Shown here: piece after piece, positions 10,388 through 21,928 of the stretch
Position numbering within the stretch: the first letter of the stretch is position 1
Layout of the letters: every line of letters starts with the position of its first letter
Position numbers and translations under genes: made by a program
DNA from: Dolomedes plantarius
Taxonomy: Eukaryota > Arthropoda > Arachnida > Araneae > Dolomedidae
Direction of reading: 5' to 3'
Length of the DNA stretch: 64,000 nt
Assembly (NCBI GenBank): GCA_907164885.2
Contig: OU015501.1
Location: forward strand, 20,107,631 to 20,171,630
The notes under the pieces: generated by a model
Database searches by the model: none
What the model saw: only the letters and a program-made list of their open reading frames with translations
Told to the model about the DNA's origin: nothing

Positions 10388-11639
10388 ATCATGAAGCTAA
10401 AGAAGGAGAAGTAGCTCAATGTTAAAACTGTGCCTCACATTTGGTCGCCGCCACCAGGTGGCGCACGCCGAACGTAGGGCATTGTCATGGAAACCGTACT
10501 CTTTAATACGGGTTTTTCGCATTTTTCAAGAGAAAAAAAGTTTTTTTTTAGTGCGTATTTAATATGAATTCATTTATTCAACTTAACAATTGTTTATTTT
10601 CATTCAAAATGTTTATTTGAACTGCTTTTTTACTAAACTTCATTAAAATTCTTAAAGTAAATAATAATACATTATTTTCTAGATCTATTTAGTTACAAGT
10701 ACATATAAGAGCACACACTAGCTGTAGCTACAGAGTATACAATGTCCAAACATGAGATGAGAAACATCTGACATCAAGAGTCATACTTCATTATTTATGC
10801 TTTTTCAAAATAATTGTGTATTAGTTTCAGAATAAATGAGTTCAAAATTTTGTAATAATTCAATAATTAAGTAAATGAAATTACAGTAAAGATTTGTGAA
10901 GGAAATCTTTTATGGAAAAAAAATTGTGAGAAATACTACTGATTAACCAAAACACACACACACATAGTAATATAAGAATATTTTTATTTGCAGATAATAC
11001 ATCATACATAACAGCCTTTAAAAAGAAAAGCAACATTTGTATCAATCACAAATAAATTCTAATTAGGACTAATAAAATAGGAAGTCAATTCAGTATTTAA
11101 TCACACAATACTTTGAATTATCTTCCTTTGAAAAGAAAAAAATCAATCAAAGCATCTCAGATTACACTTTTTAAAACTAGAGGTATAATCGTCAAGTTGA
11201 TATATTACTGAATACAAAATTTCCCAGCGAATTAAAAAGAAAAAACCCAAATAACATTGACAAGGACAAATCAGCCATATTTTTAAATTTTCACAAAAGT
11301 ATGGATTTCATTGTACTCATAGTAAAAAGATCTGAAAATATTTATTTTTTAATTATACACAACAGATTTTGCATAAGCATTTATAGTGACAACATTGTTT
11401 ATCATGCAATGAAAATTTATTTACTTCGAAACTAACTAAATAGTGATTAAATTCTATATTATGGTTCCAGCATATTCACCAGTTTTATGAAGTTTTCATA
11501 GTAAAAAAATTATTAACAGATACTAAATATTTTTACTAATAGTTAGCAGAGAAAAACATTAATTTCAAGTAGAAAAGTTAACTGGAAAAATTTTATTTCT
11601 GTGAATGATTAAGAAAAAATGATGGCTTTAGCTCAGACG
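10388..11639 (+). repeat. 1.85-kb-period direct repeat, copy 1
   Basis: From TCATGAAGCTAAAGAAGGAG to GATGGCTTTAGCTCAGAC the sequence recurs at 12243-13811. Shared landmarks include the CTCF-like motif, AGAGCACACACTAGCTG, CATGAGATGA and ACACAACAGATTTTGCATAA. No reading frame of note. A short version of the first 40 bp also occurs, inverted, at 34668-34710. Confidence 0.85.
10451..10464 (+). promoter_or_regulatory. CTCF-like binding motif, copy 1
   Basis: CCACCAGGTGGCGC fits the CTCF core CCA(C/G)(C/T)AG(G/A)(G/T)GGC at every position, with flanking CCG and AC. Occupancy is unproven. Confidence 0.45.
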
Positions 11640-12242
11640 TGTATCTTAATATGCCATAACCTCAAAATATGTTGAATAGAAGAAAAGTATTTCATAATTA
11701 TAAAGAAGTTAAATTTAAAACATACACTATTAATACATTATTATAAAATAAAAATTAAATACTTGATATAAAATTTACTATAGATAAATTTGAACAAAAA
11801 ATTATACATGACAGGTTTTACAGATATTGGCAACATTATTCATTGATATTGACGAGAGAATTACTTTACAAATTGAATAGAAATACAGTTATATTTAATA
11901 TCATAATTAATTTTAAAAGTATAATAAAATATATTATTCAGTTAAATTATTAAATGAGTAAAATAATTCAATTCAAAAGTAATATAAATAAAAGCCTAAA
12001 TTTAATAATAAATAATGAGATGTATAAATTTGATTGTTATATATACTCAATGAAACTCCATATAACTCAATGAAAAATCGGCACCAATGTTACATGGTGC
12101 ACCATCTGCCAGTGAGCGACCATAATCGGTCTATTTTTCGAGGAATTCCCCATTGAAGCTTACGCTTCATGGAATAAACTTTTTCTAGCGCTATCGAGCT
12201 GAACTGAAACAAAAATCATAGGAAAAGAATCAATGTGACAAT
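11640..12242. other. Spacer between the direct-repeat copies
   Basis: AT-rich. Holds a weak third version of the ACAACATTGTTTATC block near 11800-11880 and a duplicated ACTCCATATAACTCAATGAA near 12046-12075. No gene. Confidence 0.5.
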
Positions 12243-13811
12243 CATGAAGCTAAAGAAGGAGTAGCTCAGTGTTAAAAATGTGTTTCACATTTGGTCGCCG
12301 CCACTAGGTGGCGCACGAGCCAAACGCAAGGCTTTGACACGGAAAAACCATACGCTTTAATATGGATTTTTCGTATTTTTCAAGAGAAAAAAGATTTTTT
12401 CAGTGCGTACTTAATATGAATTAATTTATTCAACTTAAAAATTATTTATTTTCATTCAAAATGTTTATTTGAATTGCTTTTTTTTCTAAACTTTATTAAA
12501 ATTCTTAAAGGAAATGAGTAAATAATGATACATTTTCTAGAGCTTGTTAGTTACATGCACATATAAGAGCACTCACTAGCTGCAGCTACAGAGTATGCAA
12601 TGTCCAAACATGAGATGACAAACATCTGACACATGAAGAGTCATACTTCATTATATAAACTTTTTCAGAATAATTGTGTATTAGTTTTAGAATAAATGAG
12701 TTCAGAATTTTGTAATAATTGAATAATTAAGGAAATGAAATAGCAGAAAAGTATTGTGAAGGAAATCTCTTATGGGAAAAAAATGTGAGAAATACTACTG
12801 ATAAACCAAAACACACATACACATAGTAATATAAGAATATTTTTATTTGCAGATAAGTATGAATAATACATCATACATAACAGCCTTTAAAAAGAAAAAA
12901 ATATCTTCTATCAATCCCAAATGAATTCTAATCAGGACTAATAAAATAGGAAGTCAATTCAGTATTTAATCACACAATACTTTGAATTATCTTCCCTTGG
13001 AAAAAAATCAATCAAAGCATCTCAGATTACACTTTTTAAAACTGAAAGTATAACCGCCAAGTTGGTAAATTACTGAATACAAAAATTTTCAGCGAATTAA
13101 AAGAAAAAAGAACCAAATAACATTGACAAAGACAAATCAGCTATATTTTTGCACTTTCACAAAGTATGGGTTTTTATTGTAATCACAGTAAAAAGATCGG
13201 AAAATATTTTTTTTAAATTATACACAACAGATTTCGCATAAGCATTTGTAGTGACAACATTGTTTATCATACAATGAAAACTTATTTACTTATCGAAACT
13301 AATTTAATAGTGATTAAATTCATAATTATGGATCCAACGTTGTCAAGAATTACCTTCAAGTTGGTAAATTACCGATTACAAAAATTTTCAGCGAATTAAA
13401 AAGAAAAAAACCCAAATAACATTGACAAGGACAAATCAGATATATTTTTGCATTTTCACAAAGTATGGGTTTCATTGTACTCACAGTAAAAATCGGAAAA
13501 TATTAATTTCTTCAAAAATTATACACAACAGATTTTGCATAAGCATTTATAGTCACAACATTGTTTATCATACAATGAAAACTTATTTACTTATCGAAAC
13601 TAACTTAATAGTGATTAAATTCTAAATTAAGGTTCCAGCATGTTCACCAGTTTTATGAAGTTTACATAGTAAAAAAAAATTATTAACAGATACTAAATAT
13701 AGTTAACTAAAAGTTAGCAAAGAAAAAAACATTAATTTCAAGTAGAAAAGTTAAGTGGAAATATTTTATTTCTGTGAACTATTAAAAAAAATGATGGCTT
13801 TAACTCAGACT
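12243..13811 (+). repeat. 1.85-kb-period direct repeat, copy 2, with internal duplication
   Basis: Second copy of 10388-11639. It contains an extra tandem duplication of about 300 bp: the AAGTTGGTAAATTAC...GTGATTAAATTC block at about 13058-13320 is repeated at about 13358-13622. This explains its extra length. The duplicated block is single in copy 1. Confidence 0.85.
12301..12314 (+). promoter_or_regulatory. CTCF-like binding motif, copy 2
   Basis: CCACTAGGTGGCGC, exactly 1850 bp after the first motif. It differs only at a C/T position that CTCF tolerates. Confidence 0.45.
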
Positions 13812-14087
13812 TACGGTGGCCCCCCAAAAGTGTTCGTACACTTACGATTTTCAATGAAATAGTGGTCTATCCATTAATTAAAATGAATATTTCAGAATGG
13901 GTATTTAATAATAAGATCTATAATCTATTCTTAACAAAACTACATGAAATATTTTGAAAAAATAGTAAAACTTTATTTTTAAGAAACCACTAATCAAAAA
14001 GTAACAAAAACTTTATCTCACAAAGTCATCGTACACTGAAATATTTTCGGATAAATTCATAATTACACTATATATATACTCCAATGG
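13812..14087. mobile_element. Tc1/mariner terminal repeat remnant
   Basis: TACGGTGGCCCCCCAAAAGT followed by GTTCGTACACTTACGATTTT resembles the ends of arthropod Tc1-like elements. It abuts the end of the direct repeat. Neither the other end nor a transposase is found. Confidence 0.45.
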
Positions 14088-14129
14088 CTCTGACAAGAAA
14101 GGCAAGCCGAAAGCGAAAAATTTTCTAAG

Positions 14130-14487
14130 ATGGCGCATTTGGAGCAAGCCAGAATGATAGACCTGGTGACTCTATTCGACGAACTGTGCCTGGAGGTCCC
14201 AGATAACCCAGATATCGAGCAATTAACCACCCTGGTTAAAACATCGAATTGTGACGATATTTACATTGAGAATCTTCTTATTTCGATTATGGAAGAGAGG
14301 GAAGAGCGAAAAACTTTTGAAGCCGAAAAAAAAGGCTGGAAATTTTGAAGCCAAGAAAGTTGAGCTTGAACGCGAACAGGAAATACTAAGATTAGAACGA
14401 CGGTTAGCGCCTAAAACGGACTCGAATAATTCGTCTGTACTTAGTATAGACAAAGTTGCAGAAAATTCTTTCTGCCACCAAAACATA
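14130..14487 (+). pseudogene. Gypsy gag N-terminus (element F), interrupted by Tc1
   Basis: Starts MAHLEQARMIDLVTLFDELC and continues acidic and then Lys/Glu-rich (EEREERKTFEAEKK; after a frameshift at an A run near 14328, KKVELEREQEILRLERRL). This is a charged helix like the one in the Gag of element D. Interrupted at 14488 by a Tc1 element inserted at a TA. Gag is inferred from organisation and resemblance, not from a decisive motif. Confidence 0.55.
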
Positions 14488-14489
14488 TA

Positions 14490-15897
14490 CACTGCTGGCC
14501 ACTGTAACTGCAACACGCTGAAGGAAACATGCAAATAACATGAAATTTACAACATGCATTAGCGGAGGTGAGATATGCAAATGATTAGAATTTCAGCACA
14601 AACGCACATCACGCGCGCCTGTGGCGCCACTTCAAAGCGCAATTTAAGTCTTGGAGATTTCGACGATTTCAAGTTCGGCAATTGTGTTTTACTTGTGGTT
14701 TTAAAAAAAAACGATCAATTATGCCTCGTCGAAAACAGCGATCATCTTTTGATCAAGTATCCGAGTTCGACAGAGGAAGGATAGTGGCCTACCGAGATTG
14801 TGGATTTTCTTTCAGGAAAATCGGTAGTCGTGTTGGACGAAACCAAACAACTGTAATGCGGATATGTGATCGTTGGATGCAGGAGGGTAAGACGGACCGG
14901 CGTGTTCGATCACATCCACCTCAGCGCACCACTTCACGTGATGACAGGCAAATTGTGCGCATGGCAGTGACGGATCGCTCAGTCACATCACGAACCATAG
15001 CACAGCACATGCAGTCTGTAACGCATCATCCAGTGTCTGCGCGTACCATTCGACGCCGTTTACAGCAGAATGGTCTGTCCGCAAGACGTCCACTGCTTTG
15101 TCTACCCTTGACGCAGAACCACAGACGTCTCCGCCTCCAATGGTGCGATGACAGAAGGATGTGGACGGCAGAATAGAATGAAATTGTCTTTACTGACGAG
15201 TCACGCTTCTGTCTGCAACACCACGATGGTCGCATTCGAGTCTGGAGACACCGTGAAGAGAGGATGCTGAACAGCTGCGTTATACACCGCCACACTGGTC
15301 CTGCACCGGGTATTATGGTATGGGGCGGTATTGGATATCACTCTCGCACACCTCTAGTACGCATTGCCGGTACTTTAAACAGCCAGCGCTACATCTCCGA
15401 GGTGTTGGAGCCAGTTGTCCTTCCTTACCTTCAGGGCTTGCCCAAAGCCATATTTCAACAGGATAATGCGCGACCACACGTGGCACGCATTGTCCAACGG
15501 TTCTTTGTCAATCGCCAGATTGAATTGCTTCCCTGGCCGCCTCGCTCTCCGGATCTTTCGCCGATAGAAAACATGTGGTCCATGGTTGCTCTACGATTGA
15601 CCCAGATTCCATCCCCAGCTGCCACAGCAGATCAACTTTGGCAACGTGTGGAAGCTGCTTGGTCTGCTGTACCCCAAGAACTCATCCAAAGTCTCTTTGA
15701 ATCAATGCCGAGGCGTGTGGCAGCGGTGATCTCCAACAATGGCGGCTACTCTGGCTACTGATTTTGGCAGGAACCACACTTCACAGAAATCTATAAATTT
15801 AATCATTTGATACTTGGTCAACATGTTATCTACAAAATAAATTTTGTTGTGATATCTCTTGTCTTTCTCGGTGTTGCAATTTGGGTGGCCAGCAGTG
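14490..15897 (+). mobile_element. Full-length Tc1-like (Tcb1-type) transposon
   Basis: Ends CACTGCTGGCCACTGTAACT and the inverted ...TTGGGTGGCCAGCAGTG, flanked by TA on both sides (14488-14489, 15898-15899), the Tc1 target duplication. 1,408 bp, carrying one transposase reading frame. A second copy at 49777-57150 is split by a gypsy provirus. Confidence 0.9.
14721..15761 (+). pseudogene. Tc1 transposase, DD34E, one nonsense codon
   Basis: Cut-and-paste transposase acting on the element's own inverted repeats. The start MPRRKQRSSFDQVSEFDRGR is chosen because the same start is conserved in the second copy at 50010. N-terminal paired-like helix-turn-helix DNA-binding region (RKIGSRVGRNQTTVMRICDRW), then catalytic motifs: FTDESRF (first Asp), FQQDNARPH (second Asp) and SPDLSPIENMW (Glu), in DD34E order. 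346 codons in a single frame apart from one TAG at 15174-15176 where Trp is expected (TAE-stop-NEIVFTDE). Normal family length is about 340-350, so only one base separates this copy from an intact frame. It sits inside gag of element F. Confidence 0.9.
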
Positions 15898-15899
15898 TA

Positions 15900-16973
15900 T
15901 TTTCGGGTATCTGATGTTGTTTCACGAGTGTGAATCAACAAAGTGGGGAAGAAAATCTCTCAGGCGATCAGCGAGAATATTTTCAAGCTGAAAAAAAGAG
16001 CTTATCAGCAACCGCAAACCTCACCCCCTCATCTCAGTTTAGCGGGAAAGGAGAAGCACCTTCTTCAAAGTTCAGCGAACTGTCAACATCGACCCTGAGC
16101 GAGAACAGCGATGCTCTGCTGAAATGTGAAACCAGAACAGAGAGTAGAGATGCTCCCCCGAAAATGCAGGCTGAAGAAAGCGTCGAGACGGGAGACGTGG
16201 ATGGATGCTTTAAAGTCGTAAACCTGTCAGCAAAATTCACAGATGCCGATGGGGAGAAAAAGCTTGCACATTTTCGCCCGCCGTGTATGATAGAGGTCAT
16301 CGAACTTACGACACCACCCCGGGTGTCCGAGGGTGCGAAAGAGATCTCCTCATGCTGCAGTCATACACATCTAGACAATTCTGCAGTACGCAGCCCCCCG
16401 ACACCTGTCGACACATGTGGGGGTCGATTAGTCACGGTCCTCCCCCCCCCAAGGTCCCTCGAATCTCTTTGATGATCTGTGGAAAATCCGACTGAGGGGA
16501 GGATCGCTGCAGAGTGCTCCCCATAAATCACTCGTTTTCCCCCTGAATACTGTGCAGTGCAGATGTGTGTGGCCGCCTTATTAGAGGGAAACGATAGTGG
16601 CTATGTTTTAAAAACTGAGAAGGAAGAAAAAAGTGATTCTTGTGAGCCACGATGTGATCGTAGCGCAAAGGCTACAGATTTTGAAATGCCACTAAATTTT
16701 AGTGGAAAAGTGATTCTTAGTGAGAGGGAACGCCGTAGTGTAAACGCTACAGATTTGAAAATGGTAGTGAAATTTTGTGATGAGTCTTCAAAATGCTTTC
16801 CAGAATCAAAAGTGGTGCATCAATATACTCAAGAGTACAAAATATTGATTGTTATCAGACGACAAACTTCTGCAGATTTTGGCAACCCACCTGTAAAAGT
16901 GTGTTTTGTGATAGTGCTCAAGTGTGTGAAAAGAAAGTGTCATCGTAAAGAGCTGAGAGTGCACATCAATTAA
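15900..16973 (+). pseudogene. Coding remnant downstream of the Tc1 in element F, unknown product
   Basis: Open stretches 15930-16472 and 16557-16973. The first is Ser/Glu/Thr-rich (SGEENLSGDQREYFQAEKKS, SENSDALLKCETRTESRDAP), the second has repeated NFSGKVILSERERRSVNATD-type text. No catalytic motif is visible. By position it continues element F and may be a low-complexity Gag/spacer region like that at 52654-53088 in element D. I do not recognise it. Confidence 0.35.
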
Positions 16974-18015
16974 TTTTCATAAAGGGCGAAATGGCTTTCA
17001 AGGGTTTTGTTTGGCCCTTATGGTGACCCTAAGTGTCACCGATACACGAAAGACGAAGTGTTTTTTTTGTGAGTGTATGCTTCATCACGTATGACAAAAG
17101 AGAGAGTGCTATGGTTAAGTGACGAAGTATGCATTTAAACACAAACTTGGTGTAACTGAGTGTTTTGTTTGTATTTTGGATCACGCTAAGTGCTGCAGTT
17201 AAAGACGAATTGTACATCTTAATTTAAACGTGGTGCAATTGTGTGTTTTTTAAAGTACTATAGAGGACCGTAGTCCACTGGCTCTCACTTAGACATTCAG
17301 AAAAGAGGCATGACCGACTGCAAACAGCATATTAAATTTTCGTTTGCTTCATTGTCCTTGTTTCGTCTGTATTATTGTGTGTGTTAAAACCGATGAGGGT
17401 AATGATAAGGTATAACGCTGCCGAGGACGTCAGCTTTGTCAGGACAGCCGAGTTATGGGAATTGTATTATCCCAGAGCTCCGGCATTGAGATATATGTCG
17501 CCGTGTACGTTATGCGATGACAGCGCTACTAGGATTCCGATAGATGAACAGGGGAGAAAGTGTTTGAGAAGAGAGGCAGATAAGGTTTGGAGGCGATATA
17601 GAGCGGAGGCTCTCGGGCGCCAGCGTTGAAGGGCTGAGTTACTAAGAGCGAACGGGCAAGAGACCCCGGAGATTTGGGCCTAGCTTGTAGCTACCTTGCC
17701 GAAGGTGAGGCGACCATAAAGCTCCCGTGTTGAGGAAGTCTGAGTGACTTCAAGAAGTCCAGGTTGGTTGAGTGCTTCGCAAATCGTATTGAGGAAGTCT
17801 GGTGACTTCAAGAAGGCCCAGTTGGTTGAGTGCTTGGTAATATTGTCATTACCCTGAGAGGTCAACTATTATATGTTAAATGTTATATGTGAATTGTGGT
17901 GTCAACTAAATAAACGTCTATTTTTATTGTTAGTGAGAGACTATTTATGAGTCATCCTGAGTCCTGTATTAAATGTGGGGTACTGGATTGTTATACCAGA
18001 CGACTAGTTAGTCTA
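16974..18015. other. 3' region or LTR-like segment after element F
   Basis: GC-richer than its surroundings. Contains a two-copy 60-bp tandem (17730-17845, TTGAGGAAGTCTG...GGTTGGTTGAGTGCTT) and CTAAATAAACGTC near 17908, which could be a polyadenylation signal. A frame at 17375-17629 (LWELYYPRAPALRYMSPCTL) is unrecognised. Possibly an LTR, but no partner copy is in the window. Confidence 0.3.
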
Positions 18016-19311
18016 ACAGAGGCTGTTCGCACATTTTTAGACGATTTTGGTAAGCGGTAATAAAAAATCGTTTGCTGCAAAAGAAATAATTGCAATTGTA
18101 TACTATGTTTTTAAAAGTCAAAATTATTGTCTGCGGCTTGAAAGTTTTGTTTTTATTCAAAATTGCGTTTTTAACAAAGCAGTGGTTCGAAAGCTACATT
18201 TATGCTCTTTCCGAAGAGAAATATGCATACTCCGTTATCCAAAAACGATGTGAGAGTCATGGTTTCGTGATATCTAAAGCGTCGATAGGTAATATCGTCA
18301 ACAAGAAAGGAAAAAAACGTCAAATTGGAGCCTCAAGTGGGACAAAAATTCCAAACAAGTATCCAAGGAAAAAACGGACATCTTCGACTATTGCAAAGGT
18401 ACGTTCTTTAATGTTAAAAGAAAATCCCCCTAGTCAAAGGACAGTTGCAAAATCATTAAAATGCTCGGTATCCACTGTAAACAAAATGATAAACGTTGAT
18501 TTAAATCTCAAGAAAGCGAAAAAACGCAATGTGCATCGTCTTCTTCCAAATCATATCGCTGAACGCAGGACACGCTGCAGAATTCTATATGAGAAACACT
18601 TATCCAAAGAAAAATGGAAAACAATTGTCACAATAGAGGAATCATGGGTGTATTTAAATGATTGCAACAAAAAAAGAGCCATTTATTATCATAAAAGGGG
18701 AGAAAAAATTTAAGTACATGGTTCAAAGAATCGAAAGAAAGTTTTTTTAAGGGATTCATGATTGTTGCTGGTTTTTCTTATAATGGCAGGTTAAAAATAA
18801 AGAGAGTGGGGAAAAATGTCAAGATTAACTCCAAATACTATCAGGAACATATTTTATCGCCAATTTTTCTGAATGAAATACCATCGCTTTACCCACAGTG
18901 CCATCAATCTGTGAGACTCCATCAGGACAAAGCTAGCAGTCACACATCAAAATCCACTGTAAATTTCCTAAAAGAAATGGAACAAAAAACTGGTATCAAG
19001 GCCATATCCTTCACTGATATCCCTACTAAATCTCCCGATGTATCACCTATGGATTTTTGTGCTTTCGGACTTTTAAAATCTGCATTATCCAAACGTCGTA
19101 CCAAAATCCTTACAGGACTCTGGAAAGCTGTTCAGGAGGAATGGGATAGAATACCTCTTCTGACACTTCAAAAGGAATTATTATCCTGGAAATTGCGGTG
19201 CCGAAAGATAGTTCAGAATAAGGTATGTCAAATAGAACATTTAAAACACAAGAATTTTATGTAATTTAGTTTTGTGAATACAATATACATCGTCTAAAAA
19301 ATGTGTGAACA

Positions 19312-19317
<6 letters not shown>
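18016..19317 (+). mobile_element. DD41D mariner-type transposon
   Basis: Terminal inverted repeats CAGAGGCTGTTCGCACATTT (left, after TA) and, on the minus strand at the right end, AGAGGCTGTTCACACATTTT, both continuing to TTAGACGAT. The right end runs into a (TC)n tract. One transposase in two frames lies inside. Confidence 0.8.
18090..19264 (+). pseudogene. Mariner-type DD41D transposase, frameshifted, first Asp lost
   Basis: First part 18090-18713 carries a basic, HTH-like region (SQRTVAKSLKCSVSTVNKMI) and VTIEESWVYLNDCNKKRAIY, where the usual catalytic Asp of TIDE is Glu. A one-frame shift near 18710-18730 leads to the second part, through 19264: MIVAGFSYNGRLKIKRVGKN, RLHQDKASSHTS (second Asp) and KSPDVSPMDFCAFG (third Asp). 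Exactly 41 residues lie between the last two Asp, giving DD41D. Inactive through the shift and the altered Asp. The N-terminal start is uncertain. Confidence 0.8.
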
Positions 19318-19731
<414 letters not shown>

Positions 19732-20026
19732 GGGGTGATTATAATTAAAGTCTCACTTTCAAAAGGCTGCAAAAAAAGAACCACTGGTCAGAATGACTTC
19801 AAATTTGAACTGAATATACTGGAAGAAGGGAAAACGATTTGGCATAATGAAAAAAAAAGTTCCAACCGCTTACAGTGCCATCTATTGATACATTATGGAA
19901 CTTTTTATTATGCCAAATCGTTTCCCCCTTCTTCCAGTATATTCAATTCAAATTTGAAGTCATTCTGACCAGTGGTTCTTTTTTTTGCAGCCTTTTGAAT
20001 GTGGGACTTTAATTATGGACACCCTG

Positions 20027-20028
<2 letters not shown>
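19732..20028. mobile_element. Palindromic foldback MITE, copy 2
   Basis: A second, head-to-tail copy of the previous palindrome, starting GGGTGATTATAATTAAAGTC and ending GGACACCCTG, with no host sequence between the two. Its left terminus has lost the first CA. Arms again about 130 bp. The following (TA)n runs to 20064. Confidence 0.85.

Positions 20029-20064
<36 letters not shown>
20029..20064. repeat. (TA)n microsatellite
   Basis: TGTATGTA then pure TA between the MITE end and the next Tc1 end. Confidence 0.95.
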
Positions 20065-20067
<3 letters not shown>

Positions 20068-21609
20068 TCACTTCCAAAAGTTAAACACGGAGCGGTAAAA
20101 TGCGAAAAAATCGATAAGTACTGCTTTGATTGACATGATATGCTGCAAGTAAGTAACTCTATGTTTATTCATGAAACAAAACAAAGAATTGCATACAGAG
20201 ATAAAAAAAATATTGAATTTTCATAAATTATAAGATGACGTCATATTTGCGTTATTAACAAAATGATGTTTAAATGCAAAACAAACAACAAAAACAGACA
20301 TTAATAGGGTATGGGAGCACCCCTCACCTTCATACAAAGTGTACAGCGTGTTATCATGCTTGTTACGAGGTTATCAACCATCGCAGAGTCCAGTAATCGC
20401 CATTCCTCCTGTAGGGCAGTTTCTAAATCTTTGAGAGTGGCTGGAGGTGGGAAACGTCTACATATAGCACGGCCGAGGGCATCCCAAAGATTTTCAATTG
20501 GATTAAGGTCCGACGAGTAAGCCGGCCACTCCATACGCGCAATCCCCTCACTCTCCAGAAAGTCGTCAACGATGGAAGCTCTATGGGGACGGGCATTATC
20601 GTCTATTAAAACGAAAAAAGGACCAACTGCTGCAGCGTACAGTTTCACAGTGGGGTCTAGGACTTCATCTCGATACCGTACAGCCGTCACAGAACCTCGC
20701 CTGTAGATGTGCAGGTCGGTGTGATATCTCAATGAAATCCCTGTCCAGGCCATGATGCTTCCACCACGGTATGCGTGATGTTCGGTGATGTTCTCGGGCC
20801 GATTGCGTGTGCATTGTTTCCTACAGACCCTTACACGCTTATCATCGGGTTGTAGGACAAATCTGGACTCATCTGTGAACATAATGCACACAATCAGACA
20901 CAGTCCAACTCATATGCTGGCAGCATCACTTTAATCGTGCCCCTCTGGATTGGACGGATAAAAGAACACAAACTCGTGGTACCCGGGCGTACAGACCATT
21001 CATGTGTAGACTTCGACGAACAATAGTGACAGATATCGTCTTACCAATGGCCGCTGCAACCATAGATGTCACACGTGTGGAGGTCGGTCTTCGATTCCGC
21101 TTGGCTACAACAGCAATATATCGATTTTCCGAGTGGGTCGTAACCCTTGGACGACCCCCTCGACCGGCTACAGGTCTGCGGACAACTGTTTGGCTGGTTT
21201 GGAATTGTTTCCATAGTCGTGAAATGACGGAATGATGAACGCCGAAGAAAAGAGCAACATCTGTGATAGACTGTCCTGCTTCAATGCGGCCGACAGCCCG
21301 CCAGCGTTCAGAATCTTCCATTCGTCTTCTGGAAGCAATAGAAACACGTCTAGCTTGAAAACAAATCGTACGAATGTTCTAAACACCTTTCACCAGCACT
21401 TACATGCAACTCCTGTAACCCTTCACAATGCCGGTTTCTTATACGACTGCCTGATTTGCAAATTTCTCGACGCGAAACCGTGATTGGCTGTTACCTAACA
21501 TATTTGCATACTTCCTTCTACCTTTGCAGCAAATTTCAGCTTCTTTACTTCAGATTGGCTTACGGAAATTAAAATTTTCCTCTCCGTGCTAAACTTTTGG
21601 AAGTGAGTG
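20065..21609 (-). mobile_element. Tc1-like transposon with TCACTTCCAAAAG ends
   Basis: Left CACTCACTTCCAAAAGTTAA and right ...TTTTGGAAGTGAGTG are inverted repeats with TA on both flanks (20063-20064, 21610-21611). 1,545 bp with one minus-strand transposase. Confidence 0.9.
20301..21321 (-). pseudogene. Tc1-like transposase, DD34E, single frameshift
   Basis: Two minus-strand frames. 21321-20926 (131 codons) has MEDSERWRAVGRIEAGQSIT, an HTH (VALFFGVHHSVISRLWKQF) and an RRP...GRGGRPR linker. 20891-20301 (196 codons) has MFTDESRFVLQ (first Asp), LIDDNARPHRAS (second) and SSDLNPIENLWD (Glu), with 34 residues between the last two. They are separated by one frame change around 20895-20925. Total length and motif order are normal for Tc1. 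The element sits between TA tracts and is abutted on the right by the LTR of element A. Confidence 0.88.
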
Positions 21610-21623
21610 TATATGTGTGTGTG

Positions 21624-21928
21624 TGTAACATGGGAGATGACCGCAGGTTATTGCTCAGAAGAGTCTAATCTCCCATGCTACGGTGAAGTTAAGTGATGAA
21701 TACGACGACACAAGTATTCGTAAACTACATTTTATTTAGAAACAATGCCATCGACACTCTCAGGATGAATTTGGCAGGGGAAAGCGTACGAGAGTCCAGG
21801 TTTTGGGGCTGCAGAAACTTTTATCACTTCATTTCATCACGTGACAGTTGGGTGTGGATTAATAGTTGATTGGTTAAAGCTCGATGTTTTTGCGCGGATT
21901 AAGATTAAAATGGTACTGACGCTACACA
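21624..21928 (-). repeat. 3' LTR of element A
   Basis: Plus strand TGTAACATGGGAGATGACCG...GGTACTGACGCTACACA. On the minus strand it starts TG and ends CA. Contains AAATAAAATG as a polyadenylation signal and a CACGTGATG block shared with the related LTR at 33309. Differs from the 5' copy by a few substitutions and 1-2-bp indels, suggesting a fairly recent insertion. Confidence 0.85.

Noticed and set aside
17375..17629. 84-codon frame (LWELYYPRAPALRYMSPCTL) as a host gene
   Set aside because: No known motif, lies in an LTR-like 3' region, no splice or promoter signal.
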